DNA of 64,000 nucleotides from Eretmocerus hayati (lineage: Eukaryota; Arthropoda; Insecta; Hymenoptera; Aphelinidae): NCBI GenBank assembly GCA_029851415.1, contig CM056743.1, positions 29,648,405-29,712,404 of the forward strand, given 5' to 3'. A model generated the notes under the pieces. The model saw only the letters and a program-made list of their open reading frames with translations. It ran no database searches and had not been told where the DNA came from. Positions within the stretch are counted from its first letter, which is position 1. Each line of letters starts with the position of its first letter. The position numbers were made by a program, and so were the translations under genes. This document shows, one piece after another, positions 46,691 through 58,734 of this stretch.

Positions 46691-48087
46691 TATATAAAAA
46701 AGTCACAAAGATGCTAGCGTTGCACTGAAATTTGCGGAATCTTATCTTGCATGCTGAGACAAGCAACAGTTTTATTATCGCCAGCCATAACAATCCATAT
46801 CGAGATCCATATTAAATTTCTAACTCGTTTACAAACTCTTATGAAAATTGAGGGACACGAGTGGAAAACTTCAATGGTGGAAATTCGTACACAGACTAGC
46901 CATTAATTTTAATTAAAAAATTTGAAAAATTGCTCGAGAAATTGAAAAAAGAAGCGTGCGCCTGCTGGTAATAATTATAATTTCTCATAGCAATTTACCC
47001 TCGATTTCATCATCATAATTGCAGAATTGAGATTAGTTCTCATAAAATTATTCCCGTCATCAGTAGACATTATCAATTACCAAATATCAAACCCATTAAC
47101 ACACGGGTGGCAAAAGTCAAAAGTGAACACATTTCAGGTATGCCTCCAGTGGACAGAGCTAGCAGAGTATGCACTTTTGTGCATTATTACAAAAAATCTC
47201 GCAAAAGATGTAAGAAAGATATAGTTTCTTGAGTCAGCAATATATGTATTCAATCTACTCAATCTGGAATATTCACTGTTCACGTGATCGACCGATGATG
47301 CCTTGCTCAGCTGGCCCCTACTATGATGTCGTCACATAAAAGACTTTCTGAGTACCATGCGGTCGAGCCGGCTCTTTTCTAAATATATATAGGTATACTG
47401 CCTGTGTGCGGCCCCTTGTTAAAATCCCACGAGGTATCGTAAAATGCGCCGCTCTTGTCTTGTCTTGCCTCCGCCGCGCCTGCGCTCACTTATCCCCTGA
47501 CCCCTCCCCTCATCACAAATATATTCCCCCTATTTGTATACAAAAATATATCCAATAATAAAGCGTCAGGTAAGGTTAGTTACCTGCTGTAAGCCGCATG
47601 CGAGTGTATATGTTTCCATCCATTCCGTCGTAATATCACTCCTCCTTACCTCACCGGCAAAATGTCCTCAAAATTCAACTAGTAAACAATATCAGAAGTA
47701 ACAAACAATTCTCAAAAGTATTCCACCCTCTCGATTACCAAGAAATTCAAGTATCTCAAAAAGTGAACAGTAATAAGCGTCATTTGGTACGTCGGCATCA
47801 TCAACACTCGTCAATTAGGCATCATCATCATCATCATCATAATTTCAACGCGCCGGCTGTAAGTGCTATTATGCTTACCCATGTCATAAGGTACTGCATT
47901 CGATGATTATAAATCGACAACGACGACGTGAGACTGAGAGGAGGGCTTTTGTGTCTACTGAGAACCCTCAGAGGCCTGTTTATACTTGTTGTTTATATCT
48001 ACGAATCTGGCAATCATCATCATCATCAGACCGGTGCAGGATTAAAAATTTCATTAGCCGGTTATTGGAGAGCGGCTGTCACAAATA
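46691..48087 (+). promoter_or_regulatory. Upstream region of zinc-finger gene 1
   Basis: No coding exon is recognised. The part at about 47390-47600 is CG- and C-rich (GCGCCGCTCTTGTC, GCCTCCGCCGCGCC) with ATATATAGG at about 47381. (CAT)n runs lie at about 47819-47838 and 48012-48026. The promoter and 5' UTR probably lie here, but no start site can be fixed. Confidence 0.4.
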
Positions 48088-49440
48088 ATGGGTCGAAAAT
48101 TAAGAGAAATCGATCTTCGAAGTGAAAATCAAGTTTACTCTGGTCGAGCATTTATGTCTAGAGTTAATAAGGATGAAGACTGCGACGAGAGGGTAATCAA
48201 GGTCATGGAGAATAATAGAGTTTACTACAGATGCACTGCTTGTGGATATACTACGGGTAGAACATTCAATGTTGCTAGGCATTACGTCAGGAAACATACC
48301 AGGCTTCAGACACCAAAAACGTGCACGAGATGTGGTAAGTTTTTTTTTATTATCAGCATAAATACTTATGTAGATATCAACTTACATATATCCTTTCGCT
48401 CAAACGGTTTTATTGTTATGATTTGTCGACCCGGCTTTGGCCGCTGTTCTTTCTGTGACCGGTCGCTTACCCCCCTGCTCGTCATTTCTATACTTGTTTT
48501 GGTCGGCTACATTTCCAAAACAATCGCTCAACTGCCCCAATATGTATCTGAAGAATTTGAATTTCTTTTGGTAAAAATTAATTGAGGCTTGTTTGTATCA
48601 CTTTGTTTTTCCACTTATAGTCGAATTAATTAATTAATTCATTGGTTACACACTCAAACTTGGAAATGTTCAAAGTAGCTCATTTTTTGTAAAAATGAAT
48701 TAAAAATGTTTGAACTTTGTTATAAATACATTAGAATTGCAAACTTCTATGCAATTACCAAATTCTCACATCATATAATTCCCTCGTTATCAAAATGAAT
48801 ACACTCTAATGTGTGAACGGGCAAGTTGGTTTAACTAACAAAATGCTTATTTCCTGCAGCTCAAAATTTCAAAACCAAAGGAGATTTTTACGAGCACCGT
48901 AAAGAATGTCAAGATGGATATGCTCCACGTCCTACCAGAAAATCATGGTTGATAGTGAAACAAGAACCTGTGGAAACAGATATCTGTAGTGCATTAAAAA
49001 TTAAAGAAGAACCCTATTCTTGTGGAGAGATGGATGCTGAAGGAGAATCTGATGCTTGTGACGATGTAGATGCCGAGGAAGAATCTGATGCCTGTGATGA
49101 TTCGGATGTCAAAGGGACATCTGAATCCTATGATGAACCAGACATCAAGGGAGGCATTAGATTACTCAAAGAAGAAGAGCTATTAAAATTTGAAGATGAT
49201 GTGAGTCTTTCTCCATCATTCATGGAAGAAGGACCAGAACTTTACTTAGGTATGGATATTGAATACAACCAAGATGAATCTATACTGCATGATATCCATC
49301 ATGATTCTATATTACCGTCGTGGGCCCTTGATGAAGACATTGAAAATAGTAATGAGAGTTTGGATCTTGAAAGTCGTCAAACTTTGAAACATCCTCATGA
49401 AATCTACTTTAGTCATTCGTTTGATATTGCAGACTCTTGA
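48088..49440 (+). CDS. Two-finger zinc-finger protein gene 1 (2 coding exons)
   Basis: The exons are 48088-48334 and 48860-49440. The intron runs from GTAAGT to TTCCTGCAG and is phase 1. The product has 275 residues. Finger 1 is C2H2: C49, C52, H65, H70 (RCTACGYTTGRTFNVARH). Finger 2 is C2HC: C79, C82, H95, C99 (CTRCAQNFKTKGDFYEHRKE), and the intron splits it straight after C82. The rest is acidic, with repeated ESDACDD units, and carries VKQEP and IKEEP, which match the psi-K-x-E SUMO consensus next to proline. This suggests a small nuclear DNA-binding regulator. Paired C2H2-C2HC fingers occur in lola-type insect factors, but no BTB domain is seen, so I give no name. The start ATG sits in AATAATGG. 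A 3' UTR of about 1.1 kb follows. Its closest relative in the window starts at 63429. Confidence 0.85.
48335..48859 (+). other. Intron of zinc-finger gene 1
   Basis: 525 nt, AT-rich, GT-AG. The frame stays open for 83 codons past the donor by chance. That read-through would destroy the second finger, so it is not taken as coding. Confidence 0.85.
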
Positions 49441-50533
49441 TTCAAATAATTTCCATTTAAGTTACCTGAAAAATTTTTTACAATTACTTCAGTTCCAGTT
49501 AGTAAAAAATGAGGACAGGGTTTACATTTGTCCGTGAAGGGTTTTGAAACTTCTTGGAGTAAGTTACATGCAAGCATGGATCTGGTTTTATTTGAAGTGT
49601 TTTCTAATATTATCAACTTAGATCCCTTATTCACTCAACTCAAAGATAGCATTTTTCAAGATTGACTTTTGATCATTTTGAGAAATTTGATAGAATAACA
49701 TTGTTTGTATTTTTGTACAAAACACAATAAGAGTATTTTGAATCCAGCTTACCTCTTGAAAATATTTTTGGTAATGAAGATGTAATTTGATACCATGGAC
49801 TGTATTGAATGAATTTAAAACATTGTCCTTTTTTTATCTTCAAGTCCATTGGAGCTGAATTTTACATAATTACCACACAAAAGTAAAGAATAGAGCACAA
49901 TTCACTCTATCTTTGAAATACTAAGTCAAACACATAGATTATGCTTATCTTTACAAAAAAATGAATTTATCCTTTGAAATATCCTCATTCACACCCTGAT
50001 AGAATGAGCTGAGTATTTCCTAAGATGATATTTTTATAACTAATAATACATAGAAACTAGAATGAATAAGTACATGATGTATTCCCACTAAAATCTTATG
50101 ACATCATGAATTATTATCGAATCAAATTTTGATAAACTATGTAGTGTGCAAAAGTTTGCCAGATAAAAATGAAGAAAGTACAACAGTTAGTCTGTAATTC
50201 ATAGTTCATTTGAATAGCTTTCCTCAATGTACAGTTTTGTATGAACGAGCTTTGTTCCATTAGATTTCAGTACGGATAGAAAACAGTTAGTTGACTTCTT
50301 AATTTGTTGTTGGAAAAAGTTTGGTATGAACTACTCACATGGATTTCACTAAATTCTCTGTTGAATTAATGTAGCGAGTTCAAGTATTAGGTCATGTGTT
50401 GATCAGTTCAGTTTTCACCATTAGTTTCATTCTTCTATATCTTATTTTTGTACTTGAATTTTGATAAGGCATTACTGATGAAGCCAATTTTGTAAAGATA
50501 ATGTTTTATGCGACCAAGCTTGTACATATGTTT

Positions 50534-50539
50534 AATAAA
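50534..50539 (+). promoter_or_regulatory. Candidate poly(A) signal of zinc-finger gene 1
   Basis: This is the first canonical AATAAA I see downstream of the stop codon at 49440. The 49441-50560 stretch is uniformly AT-rich, as expected of a long 3' UTR, and composition changes after it. Confidence 0.5.
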
Positions 50540-50560
50540 CAGATATTTGAATACCAATCT

Positions 50561-52864
50561 CGTGTTTTAGGAATCTCGTCTTCGTAATTAACCCCTTTTC
50601 CCATCGAACCTGAGATTTTGTGCATCTGAAACATGTCACACTGACTCAGATGTGATGTTATTTTACGATTGATATCTTGTTTTTTACCGGCGAGCAGCGA
50701 GTTATTTTGTGGCACGTCGCTCACGAAATGAATTTGATTTACCCAAAGTAAGAACAAATTTCTAAAAATGACAGAATAAGATTAGATACAGAACGATTCA
50801 TTCATCTAACAAGTTACGAAATTTTTCACAAGGCAAAAGGTGATTTCCAAGACCGTGTCAGCGAAAATAGATACTACCCCGAATTTCGAATTTCCACTCA
50901 CAATTTATACAGAAGTAAATTTTCATGCAAAACCCCTTATTCTACTCTCGGACAACTTTTGCACTCTCGGATAATTGCTCCTCTATATCGCAAAATCCCA
51001 TACGGTACAATGAGCTCGGTAGCGAGCTTACGACTTGTGATGAAAATAGTCGAACTTTAAAAATAGTTTGGAAAAATTATGCATGCGACATCGAGTAAAA
51101 TTCAATACCCTTTTGAATAAGGGCAATGAATTCCACAAAAAGTACCATCAAATACAATTCTATCATTCAGGTATCATCGACTGCGATACAATGATTGCCG
51201 TCATTCTTCAGTTCCTCTCATTTCTATTTGCTAAATTGGAATTGATTGAACTAAAAGCCCTCAAAAAGTCATGTGAACTTCATGTTTGAGCCCCCAAGTG
51301 AAAATTACATTCTACTCATCCTCAAAGATGTCCTAAGTTTCAATCTACGAAATCATCTAAAATTGTAACTATAGCCCTCGCTATAGCCGGTGGCAAAAAA
51401 AAAGGCGAAAAAGAACCAATACAATGACAACCCAAAAGTTCCTCGCTTTCCTCTGAAATTTCTTGGGGTACAATGAGAAACTGCGTGAAATTTGTCGTCA
51501 GAGTCAGAGAGACGACGCTCGATTAAAGTTTGTTGGAAATGGCCTCCGGGGTTGATGGAAAAGGGCTGTGTGGGCTTAGCTCGGGCAGATGCAGAGTTAA
51601 CGAGAAGCGGAGCGAAATGCCACAATAATTTGCTTTTGCGAATAAATTCGACATCCCATAAGCGCTTTTGTAAGATCTGAGCTAAAAATTCACGAGGTGC
51701 AGTCTTAAACTGCTAAAGCTCCAGGCAAGTTGGAGCGCTCTAGAGCGAGAAAACTTTTTGCTTGACAAATGTATTCCGAAAGCACTAATTGAGTGCACTC
51801 CAATTGACATCATTCACCAGTTATCTTTTTCGAAAAAGATTATTATACTAATGTATACAGGATTATATATGTTTATATGTTTACGGTGCATCGGCAAGTA
51901 AATTTATTTTGATGCTCATTCATTTATTTTCAACGCATTCACACGCTTTGAAAATGAGTAATTCGAAATCATTTAGAACAAGTCCTCATACATATCGGCG
52001 ATCAAGTTTACAAGTGTATGAATTGACTGGCTCAGTTGCAGGTTGTCAATATTACCAGGACCGAAGGAGATCCATCATTATTCATCATCTATGAAAAACT
52101 CTTTAATGTTGAAGTAGAACCAGGAACGAAATCCAATGCACTAACTTTCTCTAATTAACAATATTTCAAACACCTTATACTACTGACTAACAACAAGGTC
52201 ATTGCGAGCGGACAAAAAATCGTGAACCTATTCTTCATTCGAGCTAATGTTCCCTTAGATTCGAATATTTTTGTCTTTAGTGGAAGAATAATGTAAAGAT
52301 CTTCTAACTTGCGTCGCCGTGCTCAGCTCAAGAGAAATTACTCGTCGTTGAGTGACATGATTTGAAGTTATCTGTCTCAGAAAGTACAATAGAACCATCT
52401 AAGTTGAAGCGATATGAGTTGAAGTCTTTTGCTGTATATACGCGAGTTGTTGTGATAGGGTTGCGATACATTTCTTCCGTCATTTTCTTTCTTAATTATA
52501 ATGGGAAACCCGAATGTTTCAAAATCCTTCAGATCTTTCGTGTAAATCTGGTAGTTTATGAGTAAATTATAAAGTTGTGCACGGTGCATAAAACTTGCCG
52601 TTTTTGCTGCGCGCTTTGTTCCAATTTTTTACTCGTTCAGCCCAGAATCGCCACTGAGTGCGCTGATATCAGAATATGATACTAGACTGAAAAATGGCAA
52701 GTTTAGACATATGGAAAATTTTCACCTTTATATATATCTCTCTCTCCCCTCTGATAATTCCATATATGGAATACTATAGTGCGATAGCTGAAACCCCATA
52801 CGCACTCCTCAAAACGTTCACTACGAAGCTCGCTGATAGGCCAAGTAGGCCACGAGAATTAGAA
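50561..52864. other. No gene recognised
   Basis: Short overlapping frames only. GAGCTCGGTAGCGAGCTT near 51010 hints at a degraded palindromic repeat. Confidence 0.4.
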
Positions 52865-52910
52865 TTTTTTTGGCGGTGCACAGCCAAAAAAATTACCCTC
52901 CATGGAGGGT

Positions 52911-54480
52911 AAGTGCGAGTTTTATTTTTTTTTTTTAGGTGCAAGATACCCCCTGTAATCATGTTTACCACTTTCGAACAAATTTCGCTCTCCGCAAAAA
53001 CTATTAATAATGAATCACCGTAAAAAATGACACTTTTTGCAAATCAACACCCATAGCGTGGGTACATTTTTTAGCGAGTTCGCCTAGCTAGTCGAAAAAC
53101 TTACCAAATGAAAAAAAATCCACTAGCACATTTTTTGTCGGAGTTACATACGGTTAAACAAAAAAAGACTTGTTATAAACAAATGGTTGTTAATCTTCTA
53201 ATAGTTGAATGATGAGGCTTTTAGTTCAAAAACCCACACAATTGATAGTCCTCCTTGAGGTCAATAAGCATACCAAATTTGATGACGATTTGTTGAACCG
53301 TTTCTGAAAAACCCTATTTGTTTATAAAAAATTGTTGTTCAGGAGAAGTGGCGTAATTTTTTTATGAACAAAGATGATGTTTTGGGTGAAATCAGGGTGA
53401 TACCTAGAGGTCTACTCTCCAATATCCCGTTGAAATCATCATCATATCTTGTATAGGCGATTTTTGAGAGCTAATTGTTTATAATTTTTGCACATGCCTC
53501 TCATTATGCCATAAAACCGCATAATACTTCTATTGGACGAGGAGGAACCCGAAAATGAAACCAGTCAATCCCATTTTTTCTCGAGCTACCCCAGATTGAA
53601 AAAAGAATGAGGTAAATCGGTTACGCTGAACCAGAAATATTGCGAAAACGTACTCGGCGCTCGATTTTGAATCGCACCAAAGATTAGCTCTGCGTTGGCT
53701 TGTGGCTCGTGACAAACGGTGAACTTCAAAATCGAGCGCCGAGTATTTTTTCGCTATATTTCGGGTTCTACGTGACCAATTCGCTCCATTCATTTTTCAA
53801 TCTGGGGTAGCTTAAGGAAAAAACACGATTGGCTGGTTTCACTTTCGCCTGGGTTCCTCCTCATCCAATAGATATATTTTGAGATTTTAATACATACTGA
53901 GAGGCGTGTTCAGAAATTATAAACAATTAGCTCTCAAAAATCGCTGATACAGGATATAATGATGATTCCAACGGGATATTGGAGAGTAGACCTCTGATTT
54001 TTCCCAAAACATCATCTTTGTTTATGAAAAAGTTACGCCACTTCTCCTGAACAACAATTTTTCATAAACAAATAGGGTTTTTCAAAAACGGTTCAACAAA
54101 TTGTCACCAAATTTGGTATGCTCATTGACCTCAATGAGGGCTATCAATTGTGTGGGGATTTAGCCTCATCATTCAATTATTAGAAGATGAACAACCATTT
54201 GTTTATAACAAGTCTTTTTTTGTTTAACTGTATGTAACTCCGACAAAAAATGTGCTAGAGCAATGAATTTCTTTTCATTTGATAGGTTTTTTGACTAGCT
54301 AAGCGAACTCGCTCAAAAATGTACCCACAGAGCTATGGGTGTTGATGTGCAAAAGTGTCATTTTTTACGGTGATTCATTATTAATAATTTTTGGGGCGAG
54401 CGAAATTTGTTCGAGGGTGGTAGACATGATTCCAGGGGGTATCCTGCACCTAAAAAAAAATAAAACTCGCACTTACCTTC
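52911..54480. mobile_element. 1.6-kb foldback (long inverted repeat)
   Basis: The ends pair GGTAAGTGCGAGTTTTAT with its complement and, further in, GAATCACCGTAAAAAATGAC with its complement. The arms meet near 53.69 kb, where CAAAATCGAGCGCCGAGTA pairs with TACTCGGCGCTCGATTTTG. The outermost match may extend to a GGCGG at about 52871 and 54485. No transposase is recognised. Confidence 0.8.
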
Positions 54481-54736
54481 CGCCGCCAAAATGTGGTTCT
54501 TTGTGAGCTGATTCCCCAGGCCCAAAGGCGAAATCGCGATTCTGGTATAGATTGGAGTGAGGGTGAAAATGTGTTTTCAGGCGCTTACGGAAATCAAACC
54601 TTTTGAACAAATTTCAGTTTGGCATTTATTTATATTATTCATGCTAATTCCAGTGGGCCCCAAAAATTTCTTTACACGGCACGGTGCGACTAAACAGCCA
54701 TTTTTCGTTCCGGCTCGGATCAGAAAATTGGCCTTT

Positions 54737-54890
54737 AGTCGCCCTGATACCAAAAATAGTATATGCACCTCGCTCGTCGGGCCGTTTTGGGGCACTGGCG
54801 GGTGTATCTTTTCCTCTCGTTACACTCGGGGCAAATTGATTCCCATGCCCCACAACAGCCTAACATCGCATCGGTGCATAATGTACAATT
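54737..54890 (+). repeat. Dispersed repeat (TGCACCTCGCTCGTCGGGCC type)
   Basis: Shares the CACCTCGCTCG-x-GGGCC-x-TTTTGGGGCACTGG block with 23338-23480 and, inverted, with 55130-55200. GGTGCATAATGTAC ends the unit and recurs, inverted, near 54957-54970. Confidence 0.5.
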
Positions 54891-54993
54891 TCGCAGACTT
54901 TTTCGTTCTTTACTCATAGCTAATTAAGAATCATAGTTTGATACATGAGAGTAATAGTACATTATGCACCGATGCGAGGTTAATGAGAATCAA

Positions 54994-55059
54994 TTTTTCA
55001 TTACGCTAACCTAAAAATGCCGCGTTTGAATAGGATTCTAGGGTTCTCGTAATGAAAAA
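54994..55059. repeat. 66-bp palindromic repeat, copy B
   Basis: The ends are TTTTTCATTACG and CGTAATGAAAAA. It is nearly identical to 21721-21787 throughout. It is a very short MITE-like unit between two other repeats. Confidence 0.72.
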
Positions 55060-55062
55060 ATA

Positions 55063-55307
55063 TACCCTCATCTCGCTTGCAAGCCCATTTTTCGACAGAC
55101 AAACTGTCCTAGTGCCCAAAACTATTCCCCGATTGCAACGAGGGGAAAAGATTTCCAATGCCCCAAATCGGCCCGACGAGTGAGGTGCATATACTATTTT
55201 TTGCATTCTCGTGAAGGTCTCGACCCTCGCCTACGGCTCGGGGCCACGCTCGGGGCAGAAACCCGTCACTCGGACACGAAAAAAAGTTGTTACGTTGTAT
55301 CAAAATA
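55063..55307. repeat. Composite of CTCGCTTGCAAGCCC-type repeats
   Basis: Contains CATCTCGCTTGCAAGCCC and GACAGACAAACTGTCCTAGT as at 23.4 kb. A CGGCCCGACGAGTGAGGTGC block inverted relative to 54.75 kb follows, then TCGACCCTCGCCTACGGCTC as at 21.6 kb. Confidence 0.5.
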
Positions 55308-55500
55308 TACTATTATGCAATTTTCCGATATTTGGGTGCTTACAAAATTGCATAAAATAGCATTCGCGCCTCGATCATGAGGTTCCCCGCTTCCGAGCGA
55401 TTATTTCGACCCTCGCCTGCGGCTCGCGCCGAAAACCAATCGCTTAGGAGCGAGCTACAACCTCATAATCTCGGTGCGAAATCTACTATTCTATAACGCG
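55308..55500 (-). repeat. Dispersed element X, copy 2
   Basis: On the minus strand it reads, in order, TAGATTTCGCACCGAG, TGAGGTTGTAGCTCGCTCCT, GAGCCGCAGGCGAGGGTCG, GAGGCGCGAATGCTATT and ATCGGAAAATTGCATAATAG. This matches copy 3 most closely. Confidence 0.68.
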
Positions 55501-56066
55501 TCCTGCGCGTGATATATATATTCATGTTCAAATCGTTGAAGCGAACGTTATCAGCTTCCAAGAGAACGACCTGTAATTTGATATCTATATCGACATAAAA
55601 TCGAGCATAAAATAATTGTGACCATGGTTTTGGTGCGCTTCAACTCTTGAGCATTGCTAAGCCTAATTTTAGTGGGTCCCACCTGTGAGGCCTATCCGAG
55701 GGCCTATCGCTGTGAGCAACGAGGATTTTTCAGAAGTTTTCTGATTCTTTCGATCTCGCTTTCGATGCATGACACGGAAACTGTTATAAATGATTGGAAA
55801 CAGATATTATCCTCTGGATGGGACTAAATAGTAAACGGGTTAATGAGTTTCAACACTGAAGAAGAGTATACTCAATAACTGATCAGTACACGCTTTACAT
55901 TTCGAGACCTAAACATTCAATCTCATCGAGACGAGACTCGTATTAATTTTGCAGTAGGCAGAACGCCGAGAATGCGAAATTTCTCATCTGTTGCAATTAC
56001 ATTCCTTTTTGTTTTAATTATAGTTGCCCTCTTGAGCTATAAGGGCGCTAAGGGATATAAAAAATA

Positions 56067-56909
56067 TAAGGTAAGTGTACCCAACTTGCCCCCATCAAGC
56101 CATTTTCTCAATAACTCTGGCCCATCTCGATATTCTTCGAGATATTCTTAGACGTACCTTAGCCCATCTTTCAAAATGAGCTAAGATACGCGCGTCTAAT
56201 TTGAATGAACTGGAACCGAGCTGTTTGAATTCTCCCAACAGGTGATTTTTGAGAGTTTACAAAAGTGTGTACCCAACTTGCCCCCATCATTTAAAACAAT
56301 GTAAATCGGCGATGAAGTGAATAAAATCGCTTTGATCCGTTTTGATCACCGTGCAGCGGCATTTTTTGCTTTTAGCTGGCCCAAAACACTGTTTTCGACT
56401 TATTTTGATGCGGTAAACACGTTCTAAGTGGTAAAAAAAGCCATACTGCACGCATTTCCGAGATAACCATATGGGAGCATATTGCTCGGCATGTTGGGTA
56501 CGCTCATTTGTCGGCCTTCTAGATTCTCAAATAATCTCCGTGTTTTGTACATAAAATCGCTCCAAATCAGAGTTTTGCAACTCTAAAGAGCGGATTTTGA
56601 AGGTCTTGAGACAAGGAATCGAATGCGCTAACGTACATTAAGATTGGTCAGATGAAAATGAATATGCACCGGTTTGAGTGAACGCGATTTCCTCGGTGAT
56701 TTCTTAGCCGTGCCAACACAAAAAATGGAAAAATCACTTTAAATTTTCTGAAGAACGCAGAAATGATTCGGGGTTGGTGCAAACTACTCACTTTTTCGGG
56801 TCACTTTCTCATATTTTAACATAACAAACGTTAAAAACTTTGCGGGAAGGTCAACGAGTGCCCATGTCTGAGATCGGCATATGGAGGCAAGTTGGGTACA
56901 CTTACCTTA
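56067..56909 (+). mobile_element. Element Z, copy 2 (most complete)
   Basis: Terminal inverted repeats start TAAGGTAAGTGTACCC and continue into AACTTGCC. The internal GTACCCAACTTGCCCCCAT recurs near 56271. 843 bp and no coding sequence. Copies 1 and 3 share its interior, for example GTAAATCGGCGAT, TTTTGATGCGGTAAACACGT and CTGAGATCGGCAT. Confidence 0.78.
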
Positions 56910-56999
56910 TTACTTGAAATAAATTCGGAATGGAGCGAAGAGAACAGTAGCCGCATCAATTAGTTCAAACGCTCTTCGGACAATTTCGAGAAGAAGAGG

Positions 57000-58610
57000 T
57001 CTGTAATGTTTCGTCAGCCTAGAAAAAGGAATTTCCAGAATGAGAAGCGCAATCATGTATCGAGGGTATACAAATCTCCAGGCAAATCCAATCGAGGAAC
57101 AGTCAATTCGAGTAAATTTCAGGGTGAATTTTTCCTTAGATATGAGATCTACCAAATCAAAAAATGGGCGAAAAAATTGAACTATAATTCAATTATACCT
57201 GCCCGAGCCTGCCGTCGATGCGAGCTTCGATTACTTCGATTCTAGTAAGGTTCTCAATTTTCTGAAAACTACCTCGAAAACTACTCCGTTAGCAACCCCG
57301 ACTTTTTCCTATCTCAAATTAGAAATAATGTCTCTTACTATAAGAAGAATAAGTATCTAGTTTTGAAAAACTATTCCTTATCATCAAGCTGAGAATTTTG
57401 ATATCGGACTAGTTGAGCAACTGCATGTACATTATATAGTGATACGATACAATTTAGACAAGCTCTGAAAGAAGCAGGTTTTTGACGAAATTTTTCACGC
57501 GGGTATAGTTATAAAACACTCGATATATGGATACACTTTGCAGGGAGCTTCACGCAAATTCGATTGGTCATCGTTCCTCATACCCAGATTTACAGCAGAT
57601 TGGTTACGCGCTGGATCTCGCGCTGGATTATCACGATCATACACTTTTGCGTGTAACTTTTCTTGGGCCACGTTGCAAATAAAATTGAATTTTGATTTCT
57701 TCACAAGTTTTCTCATGTCTCCTCAGTAGGAAAAATCCAACTTTGTGCTCGACTTTGTGAGTAATAACTATCAAAATCCACCAAGATGCTTCTCACGACA
57801 CTATATAGTGTCGTATTGGGTCGTATTTGTGAAATTTTTCACCTGTAAAATATCACTTCATCTTGATAAATCTTATTTTTACCTTAGCTCAATTCTTCGA
57901 TCCACGGTAGACGTCTGCTACTTATAGAAATGAGCAAAAATCGCAAAAATTACAAAAATCATGGATGCAACAGAATAACTCAACTGTATATGCTATTTTT
58001 AGAAATTCACATCCATTGTCATGATCTCGCATCGTGTCTCGTATTCATTAGCAAATTTATTTTAGTACCAGTCGGTCACTGGGGTACTTATGAAATCGTA
58101 TGTGCCATGAATAATAACACCATTGAACAGAGCCGGCGACGACTGATGATCGTGGCGATTGAATTCTGCATGGAGAAAAGACGCGGGCAGTAAAATGTCT
58201 AGCCGTACACACTTAGGCGCCAAAATTGTACCATCAAATACTGTTTCAGCTCAACTCATCGCGATAGACAGACGCGGATAATGGAACCCGTTGCAACGTT
58301 TCCCCGGGTTTTCCCCGAGCGTCAAAGGACCGTCGCGACGTCGCGCGTACTTTTCTTTCCCCGCAATAATACACCACTCGTTATTATTGGGTCCATCAGG
58401 CGCGGCAACCCCGGCCACCTGCTGAAAATGACTGGACCCAGCATCGCACCGACTGCACCATTGTACACAGTCGACGTGATCTGTCGTCTCTCATTTTCTC
58501 GCTATTTATTACTTACATCTTCAAACTATTTTGGAAGCTGTCACCAATTTTATTATAGACTTTAGTTCAATGTTTGGTTTTGGTACCGGTCGGGTATGCT
58601 GGCATTGGAT
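57000..58610. other. No gene recognised
   Basis: Short frames on both strands. The part at about 58270-58460 is relatively CG-rich. No splice-supported coding exon was found. Confidence 0.4.
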
Positions 58611-58734
58611 GGAGCATTACAATTATATTGCAATGAGCTAAAGTGAGTTCAATTTTGACCAAACCAGGCCAAGCTATCACAATTTTTTTCAAAAAGTGAT
58701 TTTTCAGAGTTTATACAAAAAGGTGTACCAACTT

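Noticed and set aside
48335..48585. Read-through of zinc-finger gene 1 past its first exon
   Set aside because: A strong GTAAGT donor precedes it, and splicing to 48860 completes a proper C2HC finger. The read-through does not.
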